Positions 41,347 to 51,526 of a stretch of 64,000 bases of DNA are shown here, one piece after another; positions within the stretch are counted from its first letter, which is position 1, and each line of letters starts with the position of its first letter. Under the pieces are notes generated by a model that searched no databases, was not told the DNA's origin, and saw only the letters and a program-made list of their open reading frames with translations. Source of the stretch: Pseudomonas sp. WN033 (GTDB lineage: Bacteria; Pseudomonadota; Gammaproteobacteria; Pseudomonadales; Pseudomonadaceae); contig NSKG01000001.1 in NCBI GenBank assembly GCA_002287035.1, positions 372,001 through 436,000 on the forward strand, in the 5' to 3' direction. The translations under genes and the position numbers were made by a program.

Positions 41347-42158
41347 CCGAGCTGACTCCCAATCAGCCACCAGCACAGCGAAAACACCGGAATGGCCGCC
41401 GTCAGGCTATCAATCCGATCAAGCACCCCGCCATGTCCGGGCAACAGCTTGCTACTGTCCTTGAGGCCCTGTTCACGCTTGAACAGACTTTCGGTCAGGT
41501 CGCCGACTACCGAAAACAACACTACCAGCAAGGCGCCCAGCAACCCCAACAGCAGCGACGGCAAGCTCCAGTTCAGATAAAGCAGCGCTGCCAGCGCCAG
41601 TGCCTGGGTCAGCAGCACACCACCCAGCAGACCTTCCAGGGTCTTGCCGGGACTGACATTGGGCAGCAGCTTGCGCTTGCCCCAAGTCTTGCCGGCGAAA
41701 TAGGCACCGATATCCGCCGCCCAGACCAGCACCACCAAGGCCAGAATCAACCACAGGCCATGCGCCTGACCTCTCAGCCAGACCAGGCCGTACCAGGCCG
41801 GAACCAAAATCAACAGCCCGAACAGCCAGGCCAGCGGCATGCCACTACGCAACCCCTTGGCTTCGGGATAACGTACGATCAGCACACAGGCCAGCAGCCA
41901 CCACAACAGCGCCGGCACCAGCACCGGACCAGGCGTCCAGCCAAACTGATACAAGGCCCAGAGAATCACCGCCACAACAGCGGCATAGACAACCCGATGG
42001 GTCTGCGCGGTCTCACCAGCCAGACGTGCCCACTCCCAGGCTCCAAGGGTGACCACCGCACCGATGAACAGGGCAAACAGACCACCCTGCAGGAAAATGA
42101 AGCCGGCAATTGCGATCGGCGCCAGGATTACCCCGGTTATTACCCGTTGCTTGAGCAT
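41343..42158 (-). CDS. cdsA: Phosphatidate cytidylyltransferase
   Basis: This 271-aa polytopic inner-membrane enzyme makes CDP-diacylglycerol from phosphatidate and CTP. It has about eight hydrophobic segments and the C-terminal family signature around [21 protein letters not shown] with [11 protein letters not shown], carrying the catalytic aspartates. The start overlaps the uppS stop (TGATG). PlsB, encoded at the right end of the window, acts upstream in the same phospholipid pathway. Confidence 0.96.
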   Translation of the reverse strand: MLKQRVITGVILAPIAIAGFIFLQGGLFALFIGAVVTLGAWEWARLAGETAQTHRVVYAAVVAVILWALYQFGWTPGPVLVPALLWWLLACVLIVRYPEAKGLRSGMPLAWLFGLLILVPAWYGLVWLRGQAHGLWLILALVVLVWAADIGAYFAGKTWGKRKLLPNVSPGKTLEGLLGGVLLTQALALAALLYLNWSLPSLLLGLLGALLVVLFSVVGDLTESLFKREQGLKDSSKLLPGHGGVLDRIDSLTAAIPVFSLCWWLIGSQLG

Positions 42159-42907
42159 CAGCCCTCCGCAGCTATCTGTTCGCTGGTTTTACCAAAGCGC
42201 CGCTGACGGCAAGCGAAATCGGCCAGCGCCTCACGCATCGCCTCATGCTTGAAATCGGGCCAGTAGAGATCGGAAAAGTACAGTTCAGCGTAGGCCAACT
42301 GCCACAGTAGGAAGTTGCTGATCCGCCGCTCACCACCGGTGCGTATGCACAGATCAGGCAGTGGCCAGTCGGCAGTGCTCAACCCCTGCTCCACCGCTCG
42401 CTCATCAATCATTTCGGGATTGAGCTCGCCGGCGGCTACCCGACGGGCCAACTGTCTGGCAGCCTGGGCAATATCCCACTGCCCGCCGTAGTTGGCCGCC
42501 ACTACCAGCGTCATGCGTTGCCCAGCAGCGGTCAACACCTCGGCATCACGCATGGCCAACTGCAACTCGGGGGCAAAGCGGCTACGATCACCAATGATCC
42601 GCAGACGAATACCGTTCTCATGCAGCTTGCGCACTTCACGGCGCAAAGCCCCCAAAAACAGTTCCATCAACGCCCCGACCTCATCGGCCGGGCGCTGCCA
42701 GTTCTCGCTGGAGAAAGCAAACAGCGTGAGCACCTCAACCTCGGCTTCAGCGCACACTTCGATGACGGCTTTGACCGCCTCAACTCCAGCCTTGTGGCCA
42801 GCGACGCCCGGCATCAGGCGCCGACGCGCCCACCGGTTGTTGCCGTCCATGATGATCGCCACATGGCGCGGCGTGGACGCCTTGCGCCCCTCGACAGGCA
42901 TATTCAT
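42158..42907 (-). CDS. uppS: Undecaprenyl diphosphate synthase
   Basis: This 249-aa cis-prenyltransferase makes the C55 carrier lipid for peptidoglycan and O-antigen. It shows the diagnostic HVAIIMDGNNRWARRR with the catalytic aspartate, FAFSSENWQRP, VVAANYGGQWDI and the C-terminal PDLCIRTGGERRISNFLLWQ followed by YAELYF. The isoprenoid substrates come from Dxr and IspD, also encoded here. The start may be the second methionine (42901); no strong binding site separates them. Confidence 0.96.
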   Translation of the reverse strand: MNMPVEGRKASTPRHVAIIMDGNNRWARRRLMPGVAGHKAGVEAVKAVIEVCAEAEVEVLTLFAFSSENWQRPADEVGALMELFLGALRREVRKLHENGIRLRIIGDRSRFAPELQLAMRDAEVLTAAGQRMTLVVAANYGGQWDIAQAARQLARRVAAGELNPEMIDERAVEQGLSTADWPLPDLCIRTGGERRISNFLLWQLAYAELYFSDLYWPDFKHEAMREALADFACRQRRFGKTSEQIAAEG

Positions 42908-42927
42908 GCTGACTTGAGCCGACAGCC

Positions 42928-43485
42928 TTAAACGGCCATCAGGTCCGCTTCCTTGACTTCCAGGGCCTTGTCAATTTCAGCGATAAACTTGTCAGTCAGC
43001 TTTTGCACATCATCAGCGGCACGACGCTCCTCGTCTTCGCTGATTTCCTTTTCCTTCTGCAGATCCTTGAGCTGACTCAGGGCGTCACGGCGGATATTGC
43101 GTACCGCTACCCGGGCATTTTCGGCTTCGGCCTTGGCCTGCTTGGTAAAGCCCTTGCGGGTTTCCTCGGTCAGCGCTGGCATCGGTACCCGGATGGTGGT
43201 TCCGGCAGTGGCGGGATTGAGACCCAGATCAGAGGTCATGATGGCCTTTTCAACCGCCTGAATCATTCCCTTGTCGAAAACCGTCAGTGCCAGAGTACGC
43301 GAGTCCTCGACGATCACGTTGGCGACCTGACGCAACGGAGTGTCGGAGCCATAGTAAGACACCATAACGCTATCGAGGATGCTCGGGTGCGCACGGCCAG
43401 TACGGATCTTGGCAAACGCATGACCCAGCGATTCGACCGATTTCTTCATGCGCTCCTGCGCATCCTGCTTGATTTCGTTGATCAT
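42928..43485 (-). CDS. frr: Ribosome recycling factor
   Basis: This 185-aa factor splits post-termination ribosomes with EF-G. Conserved segments are [47 protein letters not shown] and the long helix with [18 protein letters not shown]. It lies 2 bp after pyrH on the same strand, the universal pyrH-frr pair. Confidence 0.97.
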   Translation of the reverse strand: MINEIKQDAQERMKKSVESLGHAFAKIRTGRAHPSILDSVMVSYYGSDTPLRQVANVIVEDSRTLALTVFDKGMIQAVEKAIMTSDLGLNPATAGTTIRVPMPALTEETRKGFTKQAKAEAENARVAVRNIRRDALSQLKDLQKEKEISEDEERRAADDVQKLTDKFIAEIDKALEVKEADLMAV

Positions 43486-43487
43486 TC

Positions 43488-44222
43488 TCAGCCCTCGATC
43501 AGTGTTCCTTCGGCGCTACCGACAACCGCATTGAGCAGCGCACCTGGCTTGTTCATATTGAATACCCGCAACGGCATGTGATGGTCGCGGATCAGGCAGA
43601 TCGCAGTCAGATCCATCACTCCCAGCTTGAGGTCGAGCACCTGGTCATAGCTCAAGCTATCGAAACGCTCGGCATTTGGGTCTTTCATCGGGTCGGCATT
43701 GTACACCCCGTCTACCTTGGTAGCCTTGAGCACCAGGTCAGCATCGACCTCAATGGCGCGCAAACAGGCTGCCGTGTCCGTAGTAAAGAAGGGGTTGCCG
43801 GTACCGGCGGAGAATATTACCACGTCACCGCTACCAAGGTAGCGCATTGCCTTGCGCCGGTCGTAATGCTCGGTCACGCCCTCCATGGTAATAGCCGACA
43901 TCACCCGGGTCTGGATATTCGAACGTTCCAGCGAATCACGCATGGCCAGCGCATTCATCACCGTGGCCAGCATGCCCATATGATCACCGGTCACCCGGTC
44001 CATGCCGGCAGCGCTCAACGCAGCCCCACGGAACAGGTTGCCACCACCTATCACCAACCCCACCTGGACGCCGATACCAATCAGTTGACCAATTTCCAGG
44101 GCCATGCGATCGAGCACCTTGGGATCAATACCGAAATCCTCGGTACCCATCAGAGCCTCACCGCTGAGCTTGAGAAGAATGCGCTTGTACTTGGGCTGAC
44201 GACTACTGGGAACTTGTGCCAT
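43488..44222 (-). CDS. pyrH: UMP kinase
   Basis: This 244-aa hexameric kinase phosphorylates UMP to UDP. It begins [16 protein letters not shown] with the phosphate-binding lysine, followed by GVVIGGGN-type [13 protein letters not shown], and ends with [15 protein letters not shown] near the allosteric site. It sits between tsf and frr, with a terminator-like hairpin upstream. UDP feeds PyrG and the nucleotide sugars used by the lpx genes. Confidence 0.97.
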   Translation of the reverse strand: MAQVPSSRQPKYKRILLKLSGEALMGTEDFGIDPKVLDRMALEIGQLIGIGVQVGLVIGGGNLFRGAALSAAGMDRVTGDHMGMLATVMNALAMRDSLERSNIQTRVMSAITMEGVTEHYDRRKAMRYLGSGDVVIFSAGTGNPFFTTDTAACLRAIEVDADLVLKATKVDGVYNADPMKDPNAERFDSLSYDQVLDLKLGVMDLTAICLIRDHHMPLRVFNMNKPGALLNAVVGSAEGTLIEG

Positions 44223-44305
44223 GTTCGACTCTCTCTCGCGACATTGGAGGAAACACTCAACAAGTCACCCAGACAACAACTGGAGAGCACTTGTTCAATA
44301 TTTCC

Positions 44306-44341
44306 TTAAAAAAGAGGCCCCCCGTCTACACGGGGAGCCTC
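44306..44341 (-). terminator. Rho-independent terminator after tsf
   Basis: On the minus strand GAGGCTCCCCGT pairs with ACGGGGGGCCTC (44314-44341; one mismatched pair) around a 4-base loop, followed by CTTTTTT. It lies 60 bp after the tsf stop and 80 bp before pyrH, so pyrH-frr probably needs its own promoter or readthrough. Confidence 0.88.
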
Positions 44342-44403
44342 CGTTCAACCTTGAAACGCGCCTTCGCCCCGAAGACGCGCTCTGCGGCGGTCAACTCGCA
44401 CAC

Positions 44404-45273
44404 TTACTGCTTGGCAGCGGCAACCTGAGCGGCCACCTCGGCAGCGAAGTCAGACTCAGCCTTCTCGATACCCTCACCCACTTCAAAGCGAACGAAGGAA
44501 ACGATCTTGGCGCCTGCCTTCTTGGCCAGCTCACCAACCTTGACTTCCGGATCCTTGATGAACGGCTGCTCAACCAGGCTGGCTTCGGCCAGGAACTTGT
44601 TGATACGGCCCTTGACCATGTTCTCAACAATGTTTTCCGGCTTGCCGGCGATCTTGTCGGCATTCAGCGCCAGGAAGATTTCCTTTTCCTTAGCCACGGC
44701 TTCTTCAGAAACCTGGGTCGGGTCGAGGAATTGCGGGTTGCTGGCAGCTACGTGCATGGCGACATCACGTGCCAGCTCCTCATTGCCGCCTTCGAGCACA
44801 ACCAGCACACCGATGCGGTGACCGTGCAGATAGGCACCGACCACATCACCTTCAACACGGGTCAGGCGACGGATGTTGACGTTCTCACCGGTCTTGGCAA
44901 CCAGAGCTTCACGGGCAGACTCCTGATCGGCAATCAGCGGCGCAGCATCGGTGTAGCCAGCATCGAAGGCCTTGTCCAGACTGGCGGCAACGAACGCCTT
45001 GAAATCGTCCTGCAGGGCCAGGAAGTCGGTCTGCGAGTTGACTTCAACGATAACAGCGGCCTTGTTGTCTGAAGCAACCTTGACAGCGATGGAGCCTTCG
45101 GCAGCGATGTTACCAGCCTTTTTGGCGGCTTTGATGGCGCCGGAAGCGCGCATATCGTCGATGGCCTTCTCGATGTCGCCGTTGGCGGCAACCAGGGCCT
45201 TCTTGCACTCCATCATGCCTTGGCCGGTACGCTCGCGAAGTTCTTTGACCAGGGCTGCAGTGATCTGTGTCAT
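44404..45273 (-). CDS. tsf: Elongation factor Ts
   Basis: This 289-aa guanine-nucleotide exchange factor reloads EF-Tu. It begins with the UBA-like N-terminal ALVKELRERTGQGMMECKKAL and contains the TDF-type exchange motif SQTDFLALQDDF. The start at 45273 follows AGAGGAACCATTC; a frame 39 codons longer runs into the intergenic terminator and is rejected. It is downstream of rpsB with an intervening hairpin, the usual operon. Confidence 0.97.
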   Translation of the reverse strand: MTQITAALVKELRERTGQGMMECKKALVAANGDIEKAIDDMRASGAIKAAKKAGNIAAEGSIAVKVASDNKAAVIVEVNSQTDFLALQDDFKAFVAASLDKAFDAGYTDAAPLIADQESAREALVAKTGENVNIRRLTRVEGDVVGAYLHGHRIGVLVVLEGGNEELARDVAMHVAASNPQFLDPTQVSEEAVAKEKEIFLALNADKIAGKPENIVENMVKGRINKFLAEASLVEQPFIKDPEVKVGELAKKAGAKIVSFVRFEVGEGIEKAESDFAAEVAAQVAAAKQ

Positions 45274-45356
45274 GAATGGTTCCTCTAAGATGGCTTGATT
45301 CTGTACTGCCCAATTCAAGCAGGGCAGACATCTCATGGTGCGTTCAGGATATTGCA

Positions 45357-45379
45357 AAAAGGGGGCATAGCCCCCTTTT
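45357..45379 (-). terminator. Intercistronic terminator/attenuator between rpsB and tsf
   Basis: AAAAGGGGGC and GCCCCCTTTT form a perfect 10-bp symmetric stem with a 3-base loop, working in either direction. It lies 32 bp after the rpsB stop. As in other bacteria, it probably lets only part of transcription pass into tsf, setting the S2 to EF-Ts ratio. Confidence 0.82.
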
Positions 45380-45410
45380 CGATACGGCAAGACTACAAGC
45401 CGTCAGTTCC

Positions 45411-46154
45411 TCAGCCTTCAGAGGCCTCGGCAGCCGGAGCTTCTTCTTCGACGAACTCGTCGCCAGCACCAGCATTGCTCTTGCCATGCAGCACGGCGTC
45501 AGCCATGGCGGCGGCATACAGCTTGATGGCGCGAATGGCGTCGTCGTTGCCCGGAATTACGAAATCAACACCCTCAGGGCTGCTGTTGGTATCGACGATG
45601 CCGATAACCGGAATACCCAGCTTGTTGGCTTCGGTGATAGCGATGCGCTCATGCTCAACATCGATAACGAAGATGGCGTCCGGCAGACCGCCCATATCCT
45701 TGATACCACCCAGACTGCGGTTCAGCTTTTCCAGATCGCGCGAACGCATCAGCGCTTCTTTCTTGGTCAGCTTGGCGAAGGTACCGTCCTGAGCCTGGGC
45801 TTCCAGGTCACGCAGACGCTTGATCGACTGACGAATGGTCTTGTAGTTGGTGAGCATGCCGCCCAGCCAACGGTGATCAACGTAGGGCATGCCGGCGCGG
45901 GTGGCTTCTTCAGCAATGATCTTGCTGGCAGCGCGCTTGGTACCGACGAACAGCAGCTTGTTCTTGCCGGAGGCCAGTTTTTCCACGAAGCTGACGGCTT
46001 CATGGAACATCGGCATGGTTTTTTCCAGGTTGATGATGTGAATCTTGTTGCGAGCGCCGAAAATGTACTTGCCCATTTTCGGGTTCCAGTAACGGGTCTG
46101 GTGGCCGAAGTGCGCACCGGCCTTCAGCATGTCACGCATAGAGACTTGGGTCAT
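45411..46154 (-). CDS. rpsB: 30S ribosomal protein S2
   Basis: This 247-aa ribosomal protein begins [26 protein letters not shown] and holds the conserved [23 protein letters not shown] and [22 protein letters not shown]. The start at 46154 is chosen because the protein family begins at MTQVSM; a longer frame runs into the structured leader. An acidic C-terminal tail ([12 protein letters not shown]) extends beyond the core fold. Confidence 0.97.
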   Translation of the reverse strand: MTQVSMRDMLKAGAHFGHQTRYWNPKMGKYIFGARNKIHIINLEKTMPMFHEAVSFVEKLASGKNKLLFVGTKRAASKIIAEEATRAGMPYVDHRWLGGMLTNYKTIRQSIKRLRDLEAQAQDGTFAKLTKKEALMRSRDLEKLNRSLGGIKDMGGLPDAIFVIDVEHERIAITEANKLGIPVIGIVDTNSSPEGVDFVIPGNDDAIRAIKLYAAAMADAVLHGKSNAGAGDEFVEEEAPAAEASEG

Positions 46155-46157
46155 GAT

Positions 46158-46260
46158 AACTCCATATAGTCGGGTTGGGCCTCCACGCATCCCAGCGTCC
46201 AACCCCGAAGGGCACCCAGGACACCGTGTCGATACGTGTGCGGTTTCAGTTTTCGCCTGC
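46158..46260 (-). promoter_or_regulatory. Probable rpsB leader with S2 autoregulatory structure
   Basis: The 5' untranslated region of rpsB can fold into a two-part stem. On plus coordinates GGGTTGG (46172-46178) pairs with CCAACCC (46199-46205), and ACGC (46185-46188) with GCGT (46195-46198), leaving an asymmetric bulge. Gamma-proteobacterial rpsB leaders carry a conserved structure through which S2 represses its own operon; assignment here is by position and foldability, not alignment. Confidence 0.5.
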
Positions 46261-46291
46261 CGCCAGCATGCTGACTCTATTCAGGCGGGGC

Positions 46292-46302
46292 GCTTTATAG
46301 CA
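46292..46302 (-). promoter_or_regulatory. Extended -10 promoter candidate for rpsB
   Basis: Read on the minus strand, TGCTATAAA is an extended -10 (TG-n-TATAAA, core 46294-46299) followed by GCGCCCCGCC, a GC-rich discriminator typical of ribosomal promoters. No good -35 is seen. It lies 140 bp upstream of rpsB in the 288-bp region divergent from map. Confidence 0.45.
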
Positions 46303-46442
46303 TAGAACCGCACACAAGGAAAGGCGAAGCTGTCCGTCGGAATACCGACGGGTCGCGGTCGGGCCGCCCAATCTGGTACACTTTCGCTCTTAATCCCCTG
46401 ATCGATGCGCCTGCGGGCGTTACTGCACACGAGAGCTCAGCC

Positions 46443-47231
46443 ATGACTGTAACCATCAAGACCCCGGAAGACATTGCCGGCATGCGTATCGCCGGCCGCC
46501 TGGCTGCCGAGGTGCTGGAAATGATCGGTGAGCACGTCAAGCCCGGGGTCACCACCAACGAACTGGACCGCATTTGCCACGACTATATCGTCAATGTGCA
46601 AAAAGCCATCCCCGCTCCACTCAACTATGGTGCTGCACCGGGCCGGCCTGGCTTCCCCAAGTCGATCTGCACCTCGCTCAACCATGTGGTCTGCCACGGC
46701 ATCCCCAACGACAAACCGCTCAAGAGCGGCGACGTACTGAACATCGACGTAACTGTCATCAAGGACGGCTACCACGGCGATACCAGCAAGATGTTCTCCG
46801 TCGGCGGCGTGCCGGAGTGGGCCGAGCGCCTGGCGCGGGTAACCCAGGAATGCCTCTATAAAGGCATCTCGGTGGTCCGCCCAGGTGCCCGGCTCGGCGA
46901 TATCGGCGCGATCATCCAGGAACACGCCCACGCCAACCACTACAGTGTGGTGCGCGAATATTGTGGCCACGGCATCGGCAAGGTCTTCCACGAAGACCCC
47001 CAGGTACTGCATTACGGCCGCGCCGGCACCGGCCTTGAACTCAAGGAAGGCATGACCTTCACCATCGAACCGATGATCAACCAGGGACGCCCGGAAACCC
47101 GCCTGCTCGGTGACGGCTGGACCGCCATCACCAAAGACCGCAAGCTGTCGGCCCAATGGGAACACACCATTCTGGTCACCGCCGACGGCTACGAGGTTCT
47201 GACCCGTCGCCAGGAAGAGACTTTCCAGTAA
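46443..47231 (+). CDS. map: Methionine aminopeptidase type I
   Basis: This 262-aa metalloenzyme removes N-terminal methionine from new proteins. The five metal ligands are recognisable: the two aspartates in [20 protein letters not shown], the histidine in [14 protein letters not shown], glutamate in FTIEPMIN and the last glutamate in AQWEHTILV. Divergent from rpsB, next to glnD, a conserved arrangement in gamma-proteobacteria. Confidence 0.97.
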   Translation: MTVTIKTPEDIAGMRIAGRLAAEVLEMIGEHVKPGVTTNELDRICHDYIVNVQKAIPAPLNYGAAPGRPGFPKSICTSLNHVVCHGIPNDKPLKSGDVLNIDVTVIKDGYHGDTSKMFSVGGVPEWAERLARVTQECLYKGISVVRPGARLGDIGAIIQEHAHANHYSVVREYCGHGIGKVFHEDPQVLHYGRAGTGLELKEGMTFTIEPMINQGRPETRLLGDGWTAITKDRKLSAQWEHTILVTADGYEVLTRRQEETFQ

Positions 47232-47251
47232 TACCTGCTCAGGGCGTGCCA

Positions 47252-49939
47252 GTGGACAACGAACTTTTCGACCCCGGCCAGTTTCAGGCGGAACTGGCCC
47301 TGAAAAGCAGCCCCGTCGCTGCCTTTAAGAAAGCCATACGTCAGGCTGACAGCATCCTGCAATCACGCTTTGAAGGCGGGCGCGACATCCACAAACTGAT
47401 TCACGAGCGCGCCTGGGTCACCGACCAGATTCTCCAGCAGGCCTGGCAACGCCTGCCCTGCGCCAACGACCCGGGCATCGCCCTGCTGGCCGTCGGCGGC
47501 TATGGTCGCGGCGAACTGCATCCGCATTCGGACATTGACCTGCTGATCCTGCTCAAGGATAGCGACGAGCCCTACCGCGACAGCATTGAGCAGTTTCTGA
47601 TGCTGCTCTGGGACATCGGCCTGGAAGTTGGCCAGAGCGTGCGTAACGTGACCGAATGCGCCGAACAGTCCCGGGCCGACATCACCGTGATCACCAACCT
47701 GATGGAGTCGCGCACCCTGCATGGCGATGAGCAACTGCGCCAGGCGATGATCGCCACCATCAGCGCCGAGCACATGTGGAGTGACGCCGAATTCTTCCGC
47801 GCCAAGCGCGCCGAACAACAGGCCCGCCATGCCAAGTTCAACGACACTGAGTACAACCTCGAACCCAACGTCAAAAGCTCCCCTGGCGGGCTGCGCGACA
47901 TCCAGACCATCGGCTGGGTAGCACTGCGTCATTTTGGCACCAACGATCTGCGCGAACTGGTCGAGCGTGGCTTTCTCAACGAAGCTGAGTACACCATTCT
48001 GGCTTCCGGACGGGCCTTTCTCTGGCAGGTCCGCTTCGCCCTGCACATTCTCGCCGGACGCGCCGAGGATCGCCTGCTGTTCGACCACCAGCGCACCCTG
48101 GCCCGGCAGATGGGCTATGAAGACAGCGACAGCAAGCTGGCGGTCGAACGCTTCATGCAGAAGTACTTCCGGGTAGTGATGTCATTATCCGAGCTCAACG
48201 ACTTGTTGATGCAGCATTTCGAGGAGATTCTCCTGCGTGATGCCGAGCATGCCGACATTCAGCCGCTCAATAGCCGGTTCCAGATCCGCGATCACTACAT
48301 CGAAGTCACCCAGCCGCAGGTATTTCGCCGCACCCCCTCGGCCTTGCTGGAAATCTTCCTGCTGATGGCCCAGAACCCACAGATTCGCGGGGTACGTGCC
48401 GACACCATCCGCCTGCTGCGTGACCATCGGCACCTGATCGACGACGCCTTTCGCGCCGACATCCGCAATACCAGCCTGTTCATCGAATTGTTCCGCTGCA
48501 AGGAAGGCATTCACCGCAACCTGCGACGGATGAACCGTTACGGCATCCTTGGCCGCTATCTGCCAGAGTTCGGCAAGATCGTCGGCCAGATGCAGCACGA
48601 CCTGTTCCACATCTATACCGTCGACGCCCACACCCTGAACCTGATCAAGCACCTGCGCAAGCTCGGACGCCCGGACTATCAGGAAAAATACCCACTGGCC
48701 TGGAAGATCTTCTGCCGCCTGCCCAAACCCGACCTGCTGTACATGGCCGGGCTGTATCACGATATCGCCAAGGGTCGGGGCGGCGACCACTCCGAACTCG
48801 GCGCGGTGGATGCCGAAGCCTTCTGCCAGCGCCACCACCTGCCAGCCTGGGATACCCATCTGGTCAGTTGGCTGGTGGAGAACCATCTGGTGATGTCGAC
48901 CACCGCCCAGCGCAAGGACATTTCCGACCCGCAGGTGATCCACGACTTCGCCGTGCAGATGGGCAACCAGGTGCGCCTGGACTACCTCTACGTACTGACC
49001 ATCGCCGACATCAACGCCACCAACCCGACGCTGTGGAATTCCTGGCGCGCCTCACTGCTGCGCCAGCTCTATACCGAGACCAAGCGCGCGCTGCGCCGTG
49101 GCCTGGACAACCCACCGGATCGCGAAGAGCAGATCCATCAGACCCAACAGGCGGCGCTCGACATCCTGGTGCGCAATGGCATCGACGAAGACGACGTTCA
49201 GGCTCTGTGGACCCAGCTTGGTGATGACTACTTCCTGCGCCACACCGCCAGCGACGTGGCCTGGCATGCCGAGGCGATCATCCAGCACCCTGCCAGTCTC
49301 GGGCCGCTGGTACTGATCAAGGAGACCGCCCAGCGCGAATTCGAGGGCGCTACCCAGGTATTCATCTATACCCCAGACCAGAACGACCTGTTCGCCGCCA
49401 CAGTCGCCGCGATGGACCAACTCAACCTGAGTATTCAGGACGCCCGGATCATCACCTCGACCAGCCGCTTCAGCCTCGATACCTATATCGTGCTGGACGC
49501 CGACGGCGGCTCGATCGGCGACAACCCCGAACGCATTCGCCAGATCAAACAGGGGCTGATCGAGGCATTGTCCAACCCCGACGATTACCCCGCGATCATC
49601 CAGCGCCGGGTACCACGCCAGCTCAAGCATTTTGCCTTCCCGCCGGAAGTCACCATCTTCAACGACCCGGCAGGCCAGCACACCATTCTCGAGCTCAGCG
49701 CTCCGGACCGCCCCGGCCTGCTGGCACGCATGGGACGGATCTTCCTCGATTTCGACATCAGCGTGCAGAACGCCAAGATCGTCACCCTCGGCGAGCGGGT
49801 CGATGACGTCTTTGTGCTTACCGGCGCCGACAACCAGGCGCTGTCCGACCCGCAACTGTGCCAGCGCCTGCAGCAAACCATCGTCGCCACCCTGAGTGAC
49901 AGCAACGACAGCGCCGCCCCGCGCCAGATAACCATTTGA
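47252..49939 (+). CDS. glnD: Bifunctional uridylyltransferase/uridylyl-removing enzyme (PII)
   Basis: This ~895-aa nitrogen-status sensor adds UMP to or removes it from PII proteins. It has a nucleotidyltransferase domain ([19 protein letters not shown]), an HD hydrolase domain ([19 protein letters not shown]) and two C-terminal ACT domains that bind glutamine ([14 protein letters not shown] and [16 protein letters not shown]). The GTG at 47252 is chosen because AGGG lies 7 bases upstream. A GTG two codons earlier is equally in frame and gives a more Pseudomonas-like start. It is 20 bp after map. Confidence 0.96.
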   Translation: MDNELFDPGQFQAELALKSSPVAAFKKAIRQADSILQSRFEGGRDIHKLIHERAWVTDQILQQAWQRLPCANDPGIALLAVGGYGRGELHPHSDIDLLILLKDSDEPYRDSIEQFLMLLWDIGLEVGQSVRNVTECAEQSRADITVITNLMESRTLHGDEQLRQAMIATISAEHMWSDAEFFRAKRAEQQARHAKFNDTEYNLEPNVKSSPGGLRDIQTIGWVALRHFGTNDLRELVERGFLNEAEYTILASGRAFLWQVRFALHILAGRAEDRLLFDHQRTLARQMGYEDSDSKLAVERFMQKYFRVVMSLSELNDLLMQHFEEILLRDAEHADIQPLNSRFQIRDHYIEVTQPQVFRRTPSALLEIFLLMAQNPQIRGVRADTIRLLRDHRHLIDDAFRADIRNTSLFIELFRCKEGIHRNLRRMNRYGILGRYLPEFGKIVGQMQHDLFHIYTVDAHTLNLIKHLRKLGRPDYQEKYPLAWKIFCRLPKPDLLYMAGLYHDIAKGRGGDHSELGAVDAEAFCQRHHLPAWDTHLVSWLVENHLVMSTTAQRKDISDPQVIHDFAVQMGNQVRLDYLYVLTIADINATNPTLWNSWRASLLRQLYTETKRALRRGLDNPPDREEQIHQTQQAALDILVRNGIDEDDVQALWTQLGDDYFLRHTASDVAWHAEAIIQHPASLGPLVLIKETAQREFEGATQVFIYTPDQNDLFAATVAAMDQLNLSIQDARIITSTSRFSLDTYIVLDADGGSIGDNPERIRQIKQGLIEALSNPDDYPAIIQRRVPRQLKHFAFPPEVTIFNDPAGQHTILELSAPDRPGLLARMGRIFLDFDISVQNAKIVTLGERVDDVFVLTGADNQALSDPQLCQRLQQTIVATLSDSNDSAAPRQITI

Positions 49940-49950
49940 GGACACCGCGG

Positions 49951-51153
49951 ATGAATCACGACTTGCAACGCCTGCAACCCTACCCGTTTGAGAAACTGCG
50001 GGCGTTGATTGCCGATATCACTCCGAATCCGGCACTACGGCCGATCTCGCTGTCGATTGGCGAACCCAAGCACCCCTCACCACCTTTTGTACTTGAAGCG
50101 CTGGCCAACAATCTGGACCAGGCCGCGGTGTACCCAACTACCGCCGGGCTACCGCAACTGCGCCAGGGCATCGCCGACTGGCTGACCCAGCGTTTCCAAC
50201 TCAAGTCCGGCAGCCTCAACCCTGCAACCCAGGTGATCCCGGTCAACGGCACACGCGAGGCGCTGTTTTCCTTCACCCAGGCTCTGGTTCAGCGCGACCC
50301 GCAAGGCCTGGTGGTCAGCCCCAACCCGTTCTATCAGATCTACGAAGGCGCAGCCTTTCTCGCTGGGGTCGAGCCGCACTACCTGGCCTGTGACGCCAGC
50401 AACAGTTTTATTCCGGATTTTGATCAGGTGCCGGCGCAGATCTGGCAGCGCTGCCAGTTGCTGTTCATTTGCACGCCGGGCAACCCGACAGGCGCGGTGA
50501 TTCCGCTAGCGACTCTACAAAGACTGATTCAGCTGGCTGATCAGTACGACTTCGTGATCGCCTCGGACGAGTGCTACAGCGAGATTCACGCCCCCAACCA
50601 GAGTGGCCCGGTCGGCCTGTTGCAGGCCTGCGCCGCCATGGGCCGGGACGACTTTGCCCGCTGCGTGGTATTCCACAGCCTGTCCAAACGCTCCAACCTG
50701 CCCGGCCTGCGCTCCGGGTTCGTGGCCGGCGACGCCAGCCTGCTCGGCCCCTATCTGCAATACCGCACCTACCACGGCTGTGCCATGCCGGTGCAGACAC
50801 AACTGGCCAGCCTGGCCGCCTGGAAGGACGAAGCCCACGTCGAGGAAAACCGCCGCCAGTACCAGGCCAAGTTCGATGCCGTACTGGATATCCTTGGCGA
50901 CGCCATGGACGTACGGCGTCCGGACGCCGGTTTCTACCTGTGGCCACGCACCCCAATCGATGACGAAAGCTTCTGCAAGCGCCTGCTGGCCGAACAAAAT
51001 GTCGCGGTTGTGCCTGGACGTTACCTCTCACGCGATGTTGACGGGTATAATCCTGGCGCCGGCCGGGTGCGCATGGCCCTGGTTGCGCCGCTGGATGATT
51101 GCATCGAAGCGGCCCAGCGCATTCGCCAGTTTCTCGGGAGCCTGACCCCATGA
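49951..51153 (+). CDS. dapC: Succinyldiaminopimelate aminotransferase
   Basis: This 400-aa PLP aminotransferase of fold type I makes N-succinyl-LL-diaminopimelate in lysine and peptidoglycan synthesis. It shows TAGLPQLRQGIADWL, PNPFYQIYEGAA, FICTPGNPTGAVIP, ASDECYSEI and the PLP lysine in SLSKRSNLPGLRSGF. The start at 49951 has GAGG 9 bases upstream. The neighbouring dapD makes its substrate precursor, which supports dapC over argD-like assignment. Confidence 0.93.
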   Translation: MNHDLQRLQPYPFEKLRALIADITPNPALRPISLSIGEPKHPSPPFVLEALANNLDQAAVYPTTAGLPQLRQGIADWLTQRFQLKSGSLNPATQVIPVNGTREALFSFTQALVQRDPQGLVVSPNPFYQIYEGAAFLAGVEPHYLACDASNSFIPDFDQVPAQIWQRCQLLFICTPGNPTGAVIPLATLQRLIQLADQYDFVIASDECYSEIHAPNQSGPVGLLQACAAMGRDDFARCVVFHSLSKRSNLPGLRSGFVAGDASLLGPYLQYRTYHGCAMPVQTQLASLAAWKDEAHVEENRRQYQAKFDAVLDILGDAMDVRRPDAGFYLWPRTPIDDESFCKRLLAEQNVAVVPGRYLSRDVDGYNPGAGRVRMALVAPLDDCIEAAQRIRQFLGSLTP

Positions 51154-51494
51154 TCACCCTGTACGGCATCAAGGCCTGCGACACGATGAAGAAAGCCCGC
51201 ACCTGGCTCGACGAGCGGGGTGTGAACTACCAGTTCCATGATTACAAGAAAGAAGGTATCGACGCCGAACGGCTGCGAGCCTGGTGCGATGAGCACGGCT
51301 GGGAGAAAATCCTCAACCGTCAAGGCACCACTTTCCGCAAACTGGAAGATGCGGACAAACAGAACATCGACACCGACAAGGCCGTAGCCCTGATGCAGGC
51401 CAACCCTTCGATGATCAAAAGACCGGTACTGGATACCGGCGACCAGCGGCTGGTCGGCTTCAAACCCGAGTGGTATGCCACCGCCTTCGACTGA
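51150..51494 (+). CDS. ArsC/Spx-family protein (YffB-like)
   Basis: This 114-aa thioredoxin-fold protein of the ArsC/Spx family has a single cysteine in the GIKACDTMKKA motif and the conserved RPVLDTGDQRLVGFKPEWY C-terminal loop. The arginine triad of true arsenate reductase is not evident. It overlaps dapC by 4 bases (ATGA). Such genes lie between dapC and dapD in pseudomonads, but their function is not established. Confidence 0.88.
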   Translation: MITLYGIKACDTMKKARTWLDERGVNYQFHDYKKEGIDAERLRAWCDEHGWEKILNRQGTTFRKLEDADKQNIDTDKAVALMQANPSMIKRPVLDTGDQRLVGFKPEWYATAFD

Positions 51495-51526
51495 CACTCC
51501 ATGCACCAGCATCCAAGGAATCACCC